From the NCBI GenBank assembly GCA_949130485.1, contig OX422193.1:4570871-4634870 (forward strand): a stretch of 64,000 nt of DNA. Direction: 5' to 3'. Shown one piece after another: positions 25,097 through 37,260 of this stretch. Made by a program: the position numbers and the translations under genes. This DNA comes from Agelas oroides (Eukaryota > Porifera > Demospongiae > Agelasida > Agelasidae). Numbering within the stretch: position 1 is the stretch's first letter; the number at the start of each line of letters is the position of its first letter. The notes below the pieces were generated by a model. It did no database searches. It was not told the origin of the DNA and worked only from the letters and a program-made list of their open reading frames with translations.

Positions 25097-25647
25097 CAGT
25101 GGCGTAGGAACCGTAGCGGCCGTAGCGGCTTTGGCCGCTACACTTTTTAGGCCGCAAATTAATATTCATAACCTGTAAGTGTTATAAGTTAGCCTCGTTC
25201 TCTGGAAGCGAAGCTAAGGTCAAGCAGCCACTTCGTTGCATCAGTCTCATATGCAGTTACATGCGTACATTTCCGATTAAAGTACACTATAAGGTGATCG
25301 AAATCTTGGCAGTTAGATGGCTCGGTACGAAGCTAATGCAGATTTTCACTACAAGCGACGAAAGCTAGCCGGGCGGTCCTCCTGGCCTGGGAACGACGAC
25401 GAAGTCAGTACGTATAATCTGTTTTCCACATAAATTGAATATTGTACTGGAGGGTTGGTAGGGTCTGAGAACGAGGCTAAAATATTATACACCGTTGAAA
25501 AAAGGCTTTATTTTGCAGTCTAAAAGTGCACACTTTGAAAAAATTCGCCGCCGCGCTACGCGCGGCGAAAGTACTTTTCACTTTTTAACAGCGCTTCGCG
25601 CGGCACAGCATGGCCTCTACACTCTAAATTTGCTTCCTACGCCTATG
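25097..25647. mobile_element. 551-bp MITE with CAGTGGCGTAGGAA-type ends
   Basis: The satellite is interrupted between CCTGTTTATG and GAGCCAG. The inserted DNA begins CAGTGGCGTAGGAA and ends TTCCTACGCCTATG, imperfect inverted repeats matching at 12 of 14 positions. The left flank TTTATG and right flank TTTTG may be an eroded target duplication. The ends are rich in CGG/CCG blocks (for example GGCCGTAGCGG), and a GC-rich palindromic stretch (CGCTACGCGCGGCG) lies near 25550. There is no coding potential. It contains a second inverted-repeat element at 25189-25480. The superfamily is not clear from the ends. Confidence 0.75.
25189..25480. mobile_element. Nested 292-bp MITE with 14-bp perfect TIRs
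   Basis: TTAGCCTCGTTCTC at 25189-25202 is repeated as its exact reverse complement, GAGAACGAGGCTAA, at 25467-25480. Nothing inside looks coding. I see no clear flanking duplication; the nearby GTTATAAG and AATATTAT flanks are only loosely similar. It may be a separate insertion in the larger MITE or internal terminal-repeat structure of the same element. Confidence 0.6.
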
Positions 25648-28600
25648 TTTTGAGCCAGAAAATACCTATAGAAAGCAGTTTTCACAACTGTGGAGGCCCT
25701 GTGAAGATAGTGCAAGCCTGTTTATGTGCAAGGAAAGTTCTGGAAAGCGGTTTTCACCACTGTGGAGGCACTGCAAACCTCGTCCAAGCCTGTTTAAGAG
25801 CCAGGAAAGATCGAGAATGCAGTTTTCACCGCTGTGGAGGTGCTGTGAAACTCGTTCAATCTTGTGTAAGTGCAGGGAAGGTCTGACTAAAACCGTTTAA
25901 ACCGCCATGGAGGCCCTATGAAGCTCGTTCAAGCCTGTTTATGCGCCAGGAAAGATCTAGAAAGCGGTTTTCACAACTGTGTAGGTCCTGTGAAGCTCGT
26001 GCAAGCCTGTTGAAGTGCGGAAAACGTCTAACAAATCCGTTTTAACCGCCGAGAATGTGCTGTGTAGCTCGTGCAAGCATATATAAGTGTCAGGAAAGAT
26101 CTAGAAAGCAGTTTTCACCACTGTGGAGGCACTGCAAACCTCGTCCAAGCATGTTTAAGTGACAGGAAAGATCTAGAAAGCGGTTTTCACCAATGTGCAG
26201 GTCCTGTGAATCTCGTGCAAGCCTGTTTAAGCACCAGGAAAGATCGAGAAAGCAGATTTCACCACTGTGGAGGTCCTGTGAGGCTCGTTCAAGCCTGTTT
26301 ATGTGCGTGAAAGGTTTGTCAAAGCCGTTTTAACCCCCGTGAAGGTGCTATGAGGCTCATGCCAGCCTGTTTAAATGCGGGAAAGGTTTGAAACACCTGT
26401 TTTAACCGCCGTGGAAGAGCTTTGAGGCACATACAGGCCTGTTTATGTGCCCGGAAAGATCTACAAAGTAGTTTTCATGACTGTGCAGGTCCTGTGAAGC
26501 TCGTGCAAGCTTGTTTAAGAGCTAGGAAAAATCGATAAAGCAGTTTTCAACACTGTGCAGGTGCTGTCAAGCTCGTGCAAGCCTGTTTAAGAGCCAGGAA
26601 AGATCGGGAAAGCAGTTTTCACCGCTGTTGAGGTCTTGTGAAGCTCGTACAATCTTGTTTAAGTGCTGGAAAGGTCTGACAAAAACGGTTTCAACCGCCG
26701 TGGAGGCCTTATGAAGGTCGTGCAAGCCTGTTTAAGTGTCTGGAAAGATCTAGAAAGCAGTTTTCACCGCTGTGGAGGTCCTGTGAGGATCGTGCAAGCC
26801 TGTTTATGAGCCAGAAAATACCTATATAAAGCAGTTTTCACCACTGTGGAGGCCCTGTGAAGATAGTGCAAGCCTGTTTATGTGCAAGGAAAGTTCTGGA
26901 AAGCGGTTTTCACCACTGTGGAGGCACTGCAAACCTCGTCCAAGCCTGTTTAAGAGCCAGGAAAGATCGAGAATGCAGTTTTCACCGCTGTGGAGGTGCT
27001 GTGAAACTCGTTCAATCTTGTGTAAGTGCAGGGAAGGTCTGACTAAAACCGTTTAAACCGCCGTGGAGGCCCTATGAAGCTCGTTCAAGCCTGTTTATGC
27101 GCCAGGAAAGATCTAGAAAGCGGTTTTCACAACTGTGTAGGTCCTGTGAAGCTCGTGCAAGCCTGTTGAAGTGCGGAAAACGTCTAACAAATCCGTTTTA
27201 ACCGCCGAGAATGTGCTGTGTAGCTCGTGCAAGCATATATAAGTGTCAGGAAAGATCTAGAAAGCAGTATTCACCACTGTGGAGGCACTGCAAACCTCGT
27301 CCAAGCATGTTTAAGTGACAGGAAAGATCTAGAAAGCGGTTTTCACCAATGTGCAGGTGGTGTGAATCTCGTGCAAGCCTGTTTAAGCACCAGGAAAGAT
27401 CGAGAAAGCAGTTTTCACCACTGTGGAGGTCCTGTGAGGCTCGTTCAAGCCTGTTTATGTGCGTGAAAGGTCTGTCAAAGCTGTTTCAACCACAGTATAG
27501 GCCCTGTGAAGCTCATGCAAGCCTGTTTAAGTGTCAGGAACGAACTACAAAGCAGTTTTCAGCACTGTAGGGGCCCTGTGAGGCTCGTCCCAGCCTGTTT
27601 CCATGCGGGAAAGGTCTGAAACAGCTATTTTAACAGCCGTGGAGGAGCTTTGATGCACGTGCAGGCCTGTTTATGTGCCCGGAAAGATCTAGAAAGCAGT
27701 TTTCATCACCGTGCAGCTCCTCTGAAGCTCGTGCAAGCCTGTTTAAGAGCCAGGAAAGATTGAGAATGCAGTTTTCACCGCTGTGGAGGTCCTGTGAAGC
27801 TCGTTCAATCTTGTGTAAGTGCGGGGAAGGTCTGACAAAACCGTTTAAACCATCGTGGAGGCCCTATGAAGCTCGTTCAAGCCTGTTTATGTGCCAGGAA
27901 AGATCTAGAAAGCGGTTTTCACAACTGTGTAGGTCCTGTGAAGCTCGTGCAAGCCTGTTGAAGTGCGGAAAATGTCTAACAAATCCGTTTTAACCGCCGA
28001 GAATGTGCTGTGTAGCTCGTGCAAGCATATATAAGTGTCAGGAAAGATCTAGAAAGCAGTTTTCACCACTGTGGAGGCACTGCAAACCTCGTCCAAGCAT
28101 GTTTAAGTGACAGGAAAGATCTAGAAAGCGGTTTTCACCAATGTGCAGGTCCTGTGAATCTCGTGCAAGCCTGTTTAAATGCGGGAAAGGTTTGAAACAC
28201 CTGTTTTAACTGCCGTGGAAGAGCTTTGAGGCACATACAGGCCTGTTTATGTGCCCGGAAAGATCTACAAAGTAGTTTTCATGACTGTGCAGGTCCTGTG
28301 AAGCTCGTGCAAGCTTGTTTAAGAGCTAGGAAAAATCGATAAAGCAGTTTTCAACACTGTGCAGGTGCTGTCAAGCTCGTGCAAGCCTGTTTAAGAGCCA
28401 GGAAAGATCGGGAAAGCAGTTTTCACCGCTGTTGAGGTCTTGTGAAGCTCGTACAATCTTGTTTAAGTGCTGGAAAGGTCTGACAAAAACGGTTTCAACT
28501 GCCGTGGAGGCCTTATGAAGGTCGTGCAAGCCTGTTTAAGTGTCCGGAAAGATCTAGAAAGCAGTTTTCACCGCTGTGGAGGTCCTGTGAGGATCGTGCA

Positions 28601-31600
28601 AGCCTGTTTATGAGCCAGAAAATACCTATAGAAAGCAGTTTTCACCACTGTGGAGGCCCTGTGAAGATAGTGCAAGCCTGTTTATGTGCAAGGAAAGTTC
28701 TGGAAAGCGGTTTTCACCACTGTGGAGGCACTGCAAACCTCGTCCAAGCCTGTTTAAGAGCCAGGAAAGATCGAGAATGCAGTTTTCACCGTTGTAGAGG
28801 TGCTGTGAAACTCGTTCAATCTTGTGTAAGTGCAGGGAAGGTCTGACTTAAACCGTTTAAACCGCCGTGGAGGCCCTACGAAGCTCGTTCAAGCCTGTTT
28901 ATGCGCCAGGAAAGATCTAGAAAGCGGTTTTCACAACTGTGTAGGTCCTGTGAAGCTCGTGCAAGCCTGTTGAAGTGCGGAAAACGTCTAACAAATCCGT
29001 TTTAACCGCCGAGAATGTGCTGTGTAGCTCGTGCAAGCATATATAAGTGTCAGGAAAGATCTAGAAAGCAGTTTTCACCACTGTGGAGGCACTGCAAACC
29101 TCGTCCAAGCATGTTTAAGTGACAGGAAAGATCTAGAAAGCGGTTTTCACCAATGTGCAGGTCCTGTGAATCTCGTGCAAGCCTGTTTAAGCACCAGGAA
29201 AGATCGAGAAAGCAGTTTTCACCACTGTGGAGGTCCTGTGAGGCTCGTTCAAGCCTGTTTATGTGCGTGAAAGGTCTGTCAAAGCTGTTTCAACCACAGT
29301 GTAGGTCCTGTGAAGCTCATGCAAGCCTGTTTAAGTGTCAGGAACGAACTACAAAGCAGTTTTCAGCACTGTAGTGGCCCTGTGAGGCTCGTCCCAGCCT
29401 GTTTCCATGCGGGAAAGGTCTGAAACAGCTATTTTAACAGCCGTGGAGGAGCTTTGATGCACGTGCAGGCCTGTTTATGTGCCCGGAAAGATCTAGAAAG
29501 CAGTTTTCATCACCGTGCAGTTCCTGTGAAGCTCGTGCAAGCCTGTTTAAGAGCCAGGAAAGATCGAGAATGCAGTTTTCACCGCTGTGGAGGTCCTGTG
29601 AAGCTCGTTCAATCTTGTGTAAGTGCGGGGAAGGTCTGACAAGAACCGTTTAAACCGTCGTGGAGGCCCTATGAAGCTCGTTCAAGCCTGTTTATGCGCC
29701 AGGAAAGATCTAGAAAGCGGTTTTCACAACTGTGTAGGTCCTGTGAAGCTCGTGCAAGCCTGTTTAAGTGCGGAAAAAGTCTGAATCCGTTTTAACAGCC
29801 GAGAATGTGCTGTGTAGCTCGTGCAAGCATATATAAGTGTCAGGAAAGATCTAGAAAGCAGTTTTCACCACTGTGGAGGCACTGCAAACCTCGTCCAAGC
29901 ATGTTTAAGTGACAGGAAAGATCTAGAAAGCGGTTTTCACCAATGTGCAGGTCCTGTGAATCTCGTGCAAGCCTGTTTAAGTACCAGGAAAGATCGAGAA
30001 AGCAGTTTTCACCACTGTGGAGGTCCTGTGAGGCTCGTTCAAGCCTGTTTATGTGCGTGAAAAGTTTGTCAAAGCCGTTTTAACCCCCGTGAAGGTGCTA
30101 TGAGGCTCATGCCAGCCTGTTTAAATGCGGGAAAGGTTTGAAACACCTGTTTTAACTGCCGTGGAAGAGCTTTGAGGCACATACAGGCCTGTTTATGTGC
30201 CCGGAAAGATCTACAAAGTAGTTTTCATGACTGTGCAGGTCCTATGAAGCTCATGCAAGCTTGTTTAAGAGCTAGGAAAAATCGATAAAGCAGTTTTCAA
30301 CACTGTGCAGGTGCTGTCAAGCTCGTGCAAGCCTGTTTAAGAGCCAGGAAAGATCGGGAAAGCAGTTTTCACCGCTGTTGAGGTCTTGTGAAGCTCGTAC
30401 AATCTTGTTTAAGTGCTGGAAAAGTCTGACAAAAACGGTTTCAACTGCCGTGGAGGCCTTATGAAGGTCGTGCAAGCCTGTTTAAGTGTCCGGAAAGATC
30501 TAGAAAGCAGTTTTCACCGCTGTGGAGGTCCTGTGAGGATCGTGCAAGCCTGTTTATGAGCCAGAAAATACCTATAGAAAGCAGTTTTCACCACTGTGGA
30601 GGCCCTGTGAAGATAGTGCAAGCCTGTTTATGTGCAAGGAAAGTTCTGGAAAGCGGTTTTCACCACTGTGGAGGCACTGCAAACCTCGTCCAAGCCTGTT
30701 TAAGAGCCAGGAAAGATCGAGAATGCAGTTTTCACCGTTGTGGAGGTGCTGTGAAACTCGTTCAATCTTGTGTAAGTGCAGGGAAGGTCTGACTTAAACC
30801 GTTTAAACCGCCGTGGAGGCCCTACGAAGCTCGTTGAAGCCTGTTTATGCGCCAGGAAAGATCTAGAAAGCGGTTTTCACAACTGTGTAGGTCCTGTGAA
30901 GCTCGTGCAAGCCTGTTGAAGTGCGGAAAACGTCTAACAAATCCGTTTTAACCGCCGAGAATGTGCTGTGTAGCTCGTGCAAGCATATATAAGTGTCAGG
31001 AAAGATCTAGAAAGCAGTTTTCACCACTGTGGAGGCACTGCAAACCTCGTCCAAGCATGTTTAAGTGACAGGAAAGATCTAGAAAGCGGTTTTCACCAAT
31101 GTGCAGGTCCTGTGAATCTCGTGCAAGCCTGTTTAAGCACCAGGAAAGATCGAGAAAGCAGTTTTCACCACTGTGGAGGTCCTGTGAGGCTCGTTCAAGC
31201 CTGTTTATGTGCGTGAAAGGTCTGTCAAAGCTGTTTCAACCACAGTGTAGGTCCTGTGAAGCTCATGCAAGCCTGTTTAAGTGTCAGGAACGAACTACAA
31301 AGCAGTTTTCAGCACTGTAGGGGCCCTGTGAGGCTCGTCCCAGCCTGTTTCCATGCGGGAAAGGTCTGAAACAGCTATTTTAACAGCCGTGGAGGAGCTT
31401 TGATGCACGTGCAGGCCTGTTTATGTGCCCGGAAAGATCTAGAAAGCAGTTTTCATCACCGTGCAGTTCCTGTGAAGCTCGTGCAAGCCTGTTTAAGAGC
31501 CAGGAAAGATCGAGAATGCAGTTTTCACCGCTGTGGAGGTCCTGTGAAGCTCGTTCAATCTTGTGTAAGTGCGGGGAAGGTCTGACAAGAACCGTTTAAA

Positions 31601-33117
31601 CCGCCGTGGAGGCCCTATGAAGCTCGTTCAAGCGTGTTTATGCGCCAGGAAAGATCTAGAAAGCGGTTTTCACAACTGTGTAGGTCCTGTGAAGCTCGTG
31701 CAAGCCTGTTTAAGTGCGGAAAAAGTCTGAATCCGTTTTAACAGCCGAGAATGTGCTGTGAAACTCGTGCAAGCATAAATAAGTGTTAGGAAAGATCTAG
31801 AAAGCAGTTTTCACCACTGTGGAGGCACTGCAAACCTCGTCCTAGCATGTTTAAGCGACAGGAAAGATCTAGAAAGCGGTTTTCACCAGTGTACAGGTTC
31901 TGTGAAACTCGTGCAAGCCTGTTTAAGTACAAGGAAAGATCGAGAAAGCAGCTTTCACCACTGTGCAGGTGCTGTGAAACTAGTGCAAGCCTGTTTAAGA
32001 GCCAGGAAAGATCGAGAATGCAGTTTTCACCACTGTTGAGGTCCTGGGAAGCTCGTACAATCTTGTTTAAGTGCGGGAAAGGTCTGACAAAAACGATTTC
32101 AACCGCCGTTGAGGCCCTATGAAGGTCGTGCAAGCCTGTTTATGTGTCCGGAAAGATCTAGAAAGCAGTTTTCACCGCTGTGGTGGTCCTGTGAGGCTCG
32201 TTCCAGCCTGTTTAAATGCGGGAAAGGTCTGAAACAGCTGTTTTCACCGCCGTGGAGGAGCTTTGATGCACGTGCAGGCCAGTTTATGTGCCCGGAAAGA
32301 TCTAGAAAGCAGTTTTCATCACTGTGCAGGTCCTGTGAAGCTCGTGCAAGCTTGTTTAAGAGCCAGGAAAAATCGATAAAGCAGTTTTCAGCACTGTGCA
32401 GGTGCTGTGAAGCTCGTACAAGCCTGTTTAAGTGCGGGAAACGTCTTACAAAGCCGTTTTAACCCCCGTGAAGGTGCTATGAGGCTCATGCCAGCCTGTT
32501 TAAATGCGGGAAAGGTTTGAAACACCTGTTTTAACCGCCGTGGAAGAGCTTTGAGGCACATACAAGCCTGTTTATGTGCCCGGAAAGATCTAGAAAGGTT
32601 TCATGACTGTGCAGGTCCTGTGAAGCTCGTGCAAGCTTGTTTAAGAGCTAGGTAAAATCGATAAAGCAGTTTTCAACACTGTGCGGGTGCTGTGAAGCTC
32701 GTTCAAGCCTGTTTAAGAGCCAGGAAAGATCGGGAAAGCAGTTTTCACCGCTGTTGAGGTCTTGTGAAGCTCGTACAATCTTGTTTAAGTGCTGGAAAAG
32801 TCTGACAAAAACGGTTTCAACCGCCGTGGAGGCCTTATGAAGGTCGTGCAAGCCTGTTTAAGTGTCCGGAAAGATCTTGAAAGCAGCTTTCACCGCTGTG
32901 GAGATCCTATGAGGCTCATGCCAGCCTGTTTAAATGCGGGAAAGGTGTGAAACAGCTGCTTTAACCGCCGTGGAGGAGCTTTGATGCACATACTGGCCTG
33001 TTTATGTGCCAGGAAAGATCCAGGAAGCAGTTTTTACAACTGTGCAAGTCCTGTGAAGCTCGTGCAAGCCTGTTTAAGTGCGGGAAACGTCTGACAAATC
33101 CGTTTTAACCGCCGAGA

Positions 33118-34067
33118 ATGTACTGTGAAGGTCGTGCAAGCATATATAAGTGTCAGGAAAGATCTAGAAAGCAGCTATCACCACAGTGGAAGTCTTGTGA
33201 GGCTCGTGCAAGCCTGTTTATGAGCCAGAAAAGACCTAGAAACCAGTTTTCTCCACAGTGGAGGCACTGTGAAGATAGTGCAAGCCTGTTTATGTGCAAG
33301 GAAAGTTCTGGAAAGTGGTTTTCACCACCGTACTGCTCCTGTGAATCTCGTGTAAGCCTGTTTAAGTGTCAGGAAAGAACTAGAAAGCAGTTTTCAGCAC
33401 TGTAGAGGTCCTGTAAGGCTCGTCCCAGCCTGTTTTCCATGCGGGAAAGGTCTGAAACAGCTGTTTTAACAGCCGTGGAGGAGCTTTGATGCACGTGCAG
33501 GCCTGTTTGTGTGCCCGGATAGATCTAGAAAGCAGTTTTCATCACTGTGCAAGTCCAGTGAAGCTCGTGAAAGTTTGTTTAAGTGCCAGGAAAAATCGGT
33601 AAAGCAGTTTTCAGCACTGTACAGATGCTGTGAAGCTCGTGCAAGCCTGTTTAAGTGCGGGAAACGTCTGACAAAGCCCTGAGAAGGTGCTATGAGGCTC
33701 ATGCCAGCCTTTTTAAATGCGGGAAATGTTTGAAACAGCTGTTTTAACCGCCGTGGAGGAGCTTTCATGCACATACAGGCCTGTTTGTGTGCCCGGAAAG
33801 ATCTAGAAAGTAGTTTTCATCACTGTGCAGGTGCTGTGAAGCTTGTGCAAGCCTGTTTAAGAGCCAGGAAAAATCGATAATGCTGTTTTCAGCACTGTGC
33901 AGGTGCTGTGAAGCTCGTGCAAGCCTGTTTAAGAGCCAGGAAAGATCGGGAAAGCAGTTTTCACCGCTGTTGAGGTCCTGTGAAACTCGTACAATCTTGT
34001 TTAAGTGCGGGAAAGGTCTGACAAAAACGGTTTCAACCGCCGTTGAGGCCCTATGAAGGTCGTTCAA
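33118..34067 (+). repeat. Segmental duplicate (pair at about 40010-40958)
   Basis: About 13 monomers here recur downstream at an offset of 6,891-6,892; a single extra T near 33432 explains the one-base shift. Shared peculiarities include GTCCAGTGAAGCTCGTGAAAG, TACAGATGCTGT and the shortened segment with GTCTGACAAAGCCCTGAG (GTCTGAGAAAGCCCAGTG in the partner). Confidence 0.75.
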
Positions 34068-35769
34068 GCCTGTTTAAGTGTTCGGAAAGATCTAGAAAGC
34101 AGCTTTCACCGCTGTGGAGGTCCTGTCAGGATCGTGCAAGCCTGTTTATGAGCCAGAAAAGACATAGAAAGCAGTTTTCACCACTGTGGTGGCCGTGTGA
34201 AGATAGTGCAAGCCTGTTTATGTGCAAGGAAAGTTCTGGAAAGCGGTTTTCACCACTGTACTGTTCCTGTGAAGCTCGTATAAGCCTGTTCAAGTGTCAG
34301 GAAAGAACTAGAAAGCAGTTTTCAGCACTGTAGAGGTCCTGTGAGGCTCGTCCCAGCTTGTTTCCATGCGGGAAAGGTCTGAAACAGCTGTTTTAACAGC
34401 CGTGGAGGAGCTTTGATGCACGTGCAGGCCTGTTTATGTGCCCGGAAAGATCTAGAAAGCAGTTTTCATCACTGTGGAGGCCCTGTGAAGCTCGTGCAAG
34501 CTTGTTTAAGAGCCAGGAAAAATCGATGAAACAGTTTTCAGCACTGTGCAGGTGCTGTGAAGCTCGTGCAAGCCTGTTTAAGAGCCAGGAAAGATCGGGA
34601 AAACAGTTTTCACCACTGTTGAGGTCTTGTGAAGCTCGTACAATCTTGTTTAAGTGCGGGAAAGGTCTGACAAAAACGGTTTCAACTGCCGTGGAGGCCC
34701 TATTAAGGTCGTGCAAGCCTCTTTAAGTGTCCGGGAAGATCTAGAAAGCATTTTTCACCGCTGTGGAAGTCCTGTGAGGATCGTAGAAGCTTGTTTATGA
34801 GCCAGAAATGACCTAGAAAGCAGTTTTCACCACTGTGGAGGCACTGTGAAGATAGTGCAAGCCTGTTTATGTGCAAGGAATGTTCTGGAAAGAGGTTTTC
34901 ACCACTGTACTGCTCCTGTGAAACTCGTGTAAGCCTGTTTAAGTGTCAGGAAAGAACTAGAAAGCAGTTTTCAGCACTGTGGAGGTCCTGTGAGGTTCGT
35001 CCCAGCCTGTTTCCATGCGGTAAAAGTCTGAAACAGCTGTTTTAACAGCCGTGGAGGAGCTTTGATGCACGTGTAGGCCTGTTTATGTGCCCGGAAATAT
35101 CTAGAAAGCAGTTTTCATCACTGTGCAGGTCCCGTGAAGCTCGTGAAAATTTGTTTAAGAGCCAGGAAAAGTCGATAAAGCAGTTTTCAGCACAATGCAG
35201 CTGCTATGAAGCTCGTGCAAGCCTGTTTAAGAACCAGGAAAGATCGGGAAAGCAGTTTTCACCGCTGTTGAGGTCCTCGTACAATCTTGTTTAAGTGCGG
35301 GATAGGTCTCACAAAAACGGTTTCAACCGCCGTTGAGGCCGTATGAAGTTCGTGCAAGCCTGTTTATGTGGCCGGAAAGATCTAGAAAGCAGTTTTCACC
35401 GCTGTGGAGGTCCTGTGAGAATCGTGCAAGCCTGTTCATGAGCCAGAAAAGACCTAGAAAGCAGTTTTCACCGCTGTGGAGGCCCTGTGAAGATAGTGTA
35501 AGCCTGTTTATGTGCAAGGAAAGTTCTGGAAAGTGTTTTTCACCACTGTACTGCTCCTGTGAAGCTCGTGTAAGCCTGTTTAAGTGTCAGGAAAGAACTA
35601 GAGAGCAGTTTTCAGCATTGTAGAGGTCCTGTGAGGCTCGTCCCAACCTGTTTACATGCGGAAAGGTCTGAAACAGCTGTTTTAACCGCCGTGGAGGACC
35701 TTTGATGCACGTGCAGGCCAGTTTATGTGCCCGGAAAGATCTAGAAAGCAGTTTTCATCACTGTGCAGA

Positions 35770-36636
35770 TCCTGCGAAGATCATGCAAGCCTGTTTATGA
35801 GCCAGAAAAGACCTAGAATGCAGTTTTCACCACTGTGGAGGCACTGCAAACCTCGTCCAAGCATGTTTAAGTGACAGGAAAGATCTAGAAAGCGGTTTTC
35901 ACCAATGTGCAGGTCCTGTTAAACTCGTGGAAGCCTGTTTAAGTGCCAGGAAAGATCTAGAAAGCAGATTTCACCACTGTGGAGGTCCTGTGAAGCTCGT
36001 GCAAGCCTGTTTAAGTGTCAGGAAAGACCTAGAAAACAGTTTTCTTCACTGTGGAGGTCGTGTGAGGCTCGTCCCTGCTGGTTTAAATGCGGGCAAGGTC
36101 TGAAACAGCTGTTTTAACCGCCATGGAGGAGCTTTGAACCACGTGCGTCCTGTTTATATGCGAGGAAAGATCACTGTGCAGGTCCTGTGAAGCTTGTGCA
36201 AGCCTGTTGAAGTGTGGGAAACGTTTGACAAAGCCATTTTAACCGGTTGTATGAGGCTCATGCCAGCCTGTTGAAATGCGGGAAAGGTGTGAAACAGCTG
36301 CTTTAACCGCCGTGGAGGAGCTTTGATGCACATACAGGCCTGTTTATGTGCCAGGAAAGATCTAGGAAGCAGTTTTCACAACTGTGCAAGTCCTGTGAAG
36401 CTCGTGCAAACCTGTTTAAGTGCGGGAAACGTCTGACAAATCCGTTTTAACCGCCGAGAATGTGCTGTGATATATAAATATGTGAGCATATATAAGTGTC
36501 AGGAAAGATCTAGAAAGCAGTTATCACCACAGTGGAAGTCTTGTGAGGCTCGTGCAAGCCTGTTTATGAGCCAGAAAAGACCTAGAAAGCAGTTTTCACC
36601 ACTGTGGAGGCACTTCAAACCTCGTCCAAGCATGTT
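35770..36636 (+). repeat. Segmental duplicate (pair at about 46094-46960)
   Basis: This stretch and the one around 46.1-46.96 kb share a run of unusual monomers: a shortened GAAAGATCACTGTGCAGG monomer, GTGTGGGAAACG, a truncated piece around CATTTTAACCGG (AAACGG in the partner), and the unique GTGATATATAAATATGTGAG variant at 36468 and 46792. The offset is about 10,324. The right end is the transposon insertion here; in the partner the array simply continues as AGCATGTTTAAGTGACAGG. Confidence 0.75.
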
Positions 36637-36639
36637 TAA

Positions 36640-37146
36640 CCCTTTAACAACGAATGACGACTATAGTCGTTATCGAAATTCGGCCGCATGTTGAGTAGCG
36701 CATGTTATCAGTTGGCGCAATCCGTTTCGAAGATAGGTTCTGCGCTAGCAGAAAGGGTGGGACAGGGGGAGGTGGGTGGGTGAACCGCTCTGGCTGACAG
36801 TACATGGCGGCTGTTGCAGCTGGCTATAGAAAGGGCCTGGTCAGCACTGGATGGCCCGTTCTTCTGCTTTCTTGTACAAACGAGTGTAGAAAACGGTGCT
36901 TTCACCTTGTATGGACTCCATTCAGCTTTCGGTCTGGAGGAGCGCTCTCTGGTCGGAGGGCCCTGACTGTTGAACGCTCGGTAATGAGTGGGTGTGGTCG
37001 GGGTCATGAACCTGCAAAGAACTTCTGAAAGAAGCTGTGGATCAAGTTTCTTGAGCTAACTCCTGGCAGAAGTGGAAATACAGGTGAAAGAAGGTTGGAC
37101 TAGTCTGCACAAGACCATTAGGGAAATTACTTTAGTATTTAAAGGG
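36640..37146. mobile_element. piggyBac-like MITE inserted into another element's TTAA
   Basis: The satellite stops at TGTTTAA (TTAA at 36636-36639). The insert begins CCCTTTAACAACG and ends TATTTAAAGGG, so the termini CCCTTTAA and TTAAAGGG are inverted. A subterminal palindrome ACGACTATAGTCGT follows the left end. On the right comes CTAA (37147-37150), one base off TTAA, then the TGGTGGG start of a different element. The intact neighbour arrangement at 49235 (TTAA directly followed by TGGTGGG) shows that this 507-bp piece was inserted at that TTAA. The interior has frames up to 99 codons but no recognised transposase. Confidence 0.8.
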
Positions 37147-37260
37147 CTAATGGTGGGTAAAGGGGCTTGAATATGAGGCCGAAAGTTCAGAAGTAGCAGG
37201 CAAGCTAAAATTGAATCCAGCCCTAAGCATTTGTCTAACCCTTTGTGGGTCGCAACCCTT
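37147..37260. mobile_element. Truncated copy of the TGGTGGG TTAA element
   Basis: Bases 37151-37260 match 49239-49348 with a couple of differences. They run from TGGTGGGTAAAGG to GTCGCAACCCTT, then jump straight into satellite (TTCACCACTG). The rest of the element and about 30 bp of monomer are missing compared with the 49-kb locus, a deletion of about 260 bp at a short T-run microhomology. The piece is a remnant and codes for nothing. Confidence 0.8.

Larger units (their letters stand above)
20913..31780 (+). repeat. 1,156/1,804/1,946-bp higher-order repeat domain
   Basis: A marker monomer beginning near GTGCAAGCATATATAAGTG recurs at about 21332, 23137, 23917, 26071, 27227, 28019, 29031, 29821 and 30977. 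The spacings include 1805, 1156, 1804, 790 and 1156 bp, and 1156 plus 790 gives the 1,946-bp unit that separates three independent marker frames (28610/30556, 29031/30977, 29454/31400). These are about 16, 25 and 27 monomers. Copies at 28.6-29.6 and 30.55-31.6 kb are nearly identical by eye. The pattern looks like nested unequal exchanges rather than one simple HOR. A MITE at 25097-25647 interrupts the domain. Confidence 0.8.
25648..36639 (+). repeat. 72-bp complex satellite, block C
   Basis: The block runs from the MITE to the TTAA (36636-36639) at the next insertion. The first half carries the 1,156/1,946-bp HORs. After about 32.1 kb, monomers of another composition dominate: AAAAATCGATAAAGCAG, AAGATAGTGCAAGCC with AAGTTCTGGAAAGC, and AAACAGCTGTTTT. 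Some monomers are shortened, for example AGGAAAGATCACTGTGCAGG near 36171, which lacks about 17 bp between GATC and CACTGTG. Confidence 0.93.

Noticed and set aside
36708-37028. Genes in the piggyBac-like element (frames of 99 and 74 codons)
   Set aside because: Overlapping frames on opposite strands with no recognisable domain in a 507-bp element; too short for a transposase.
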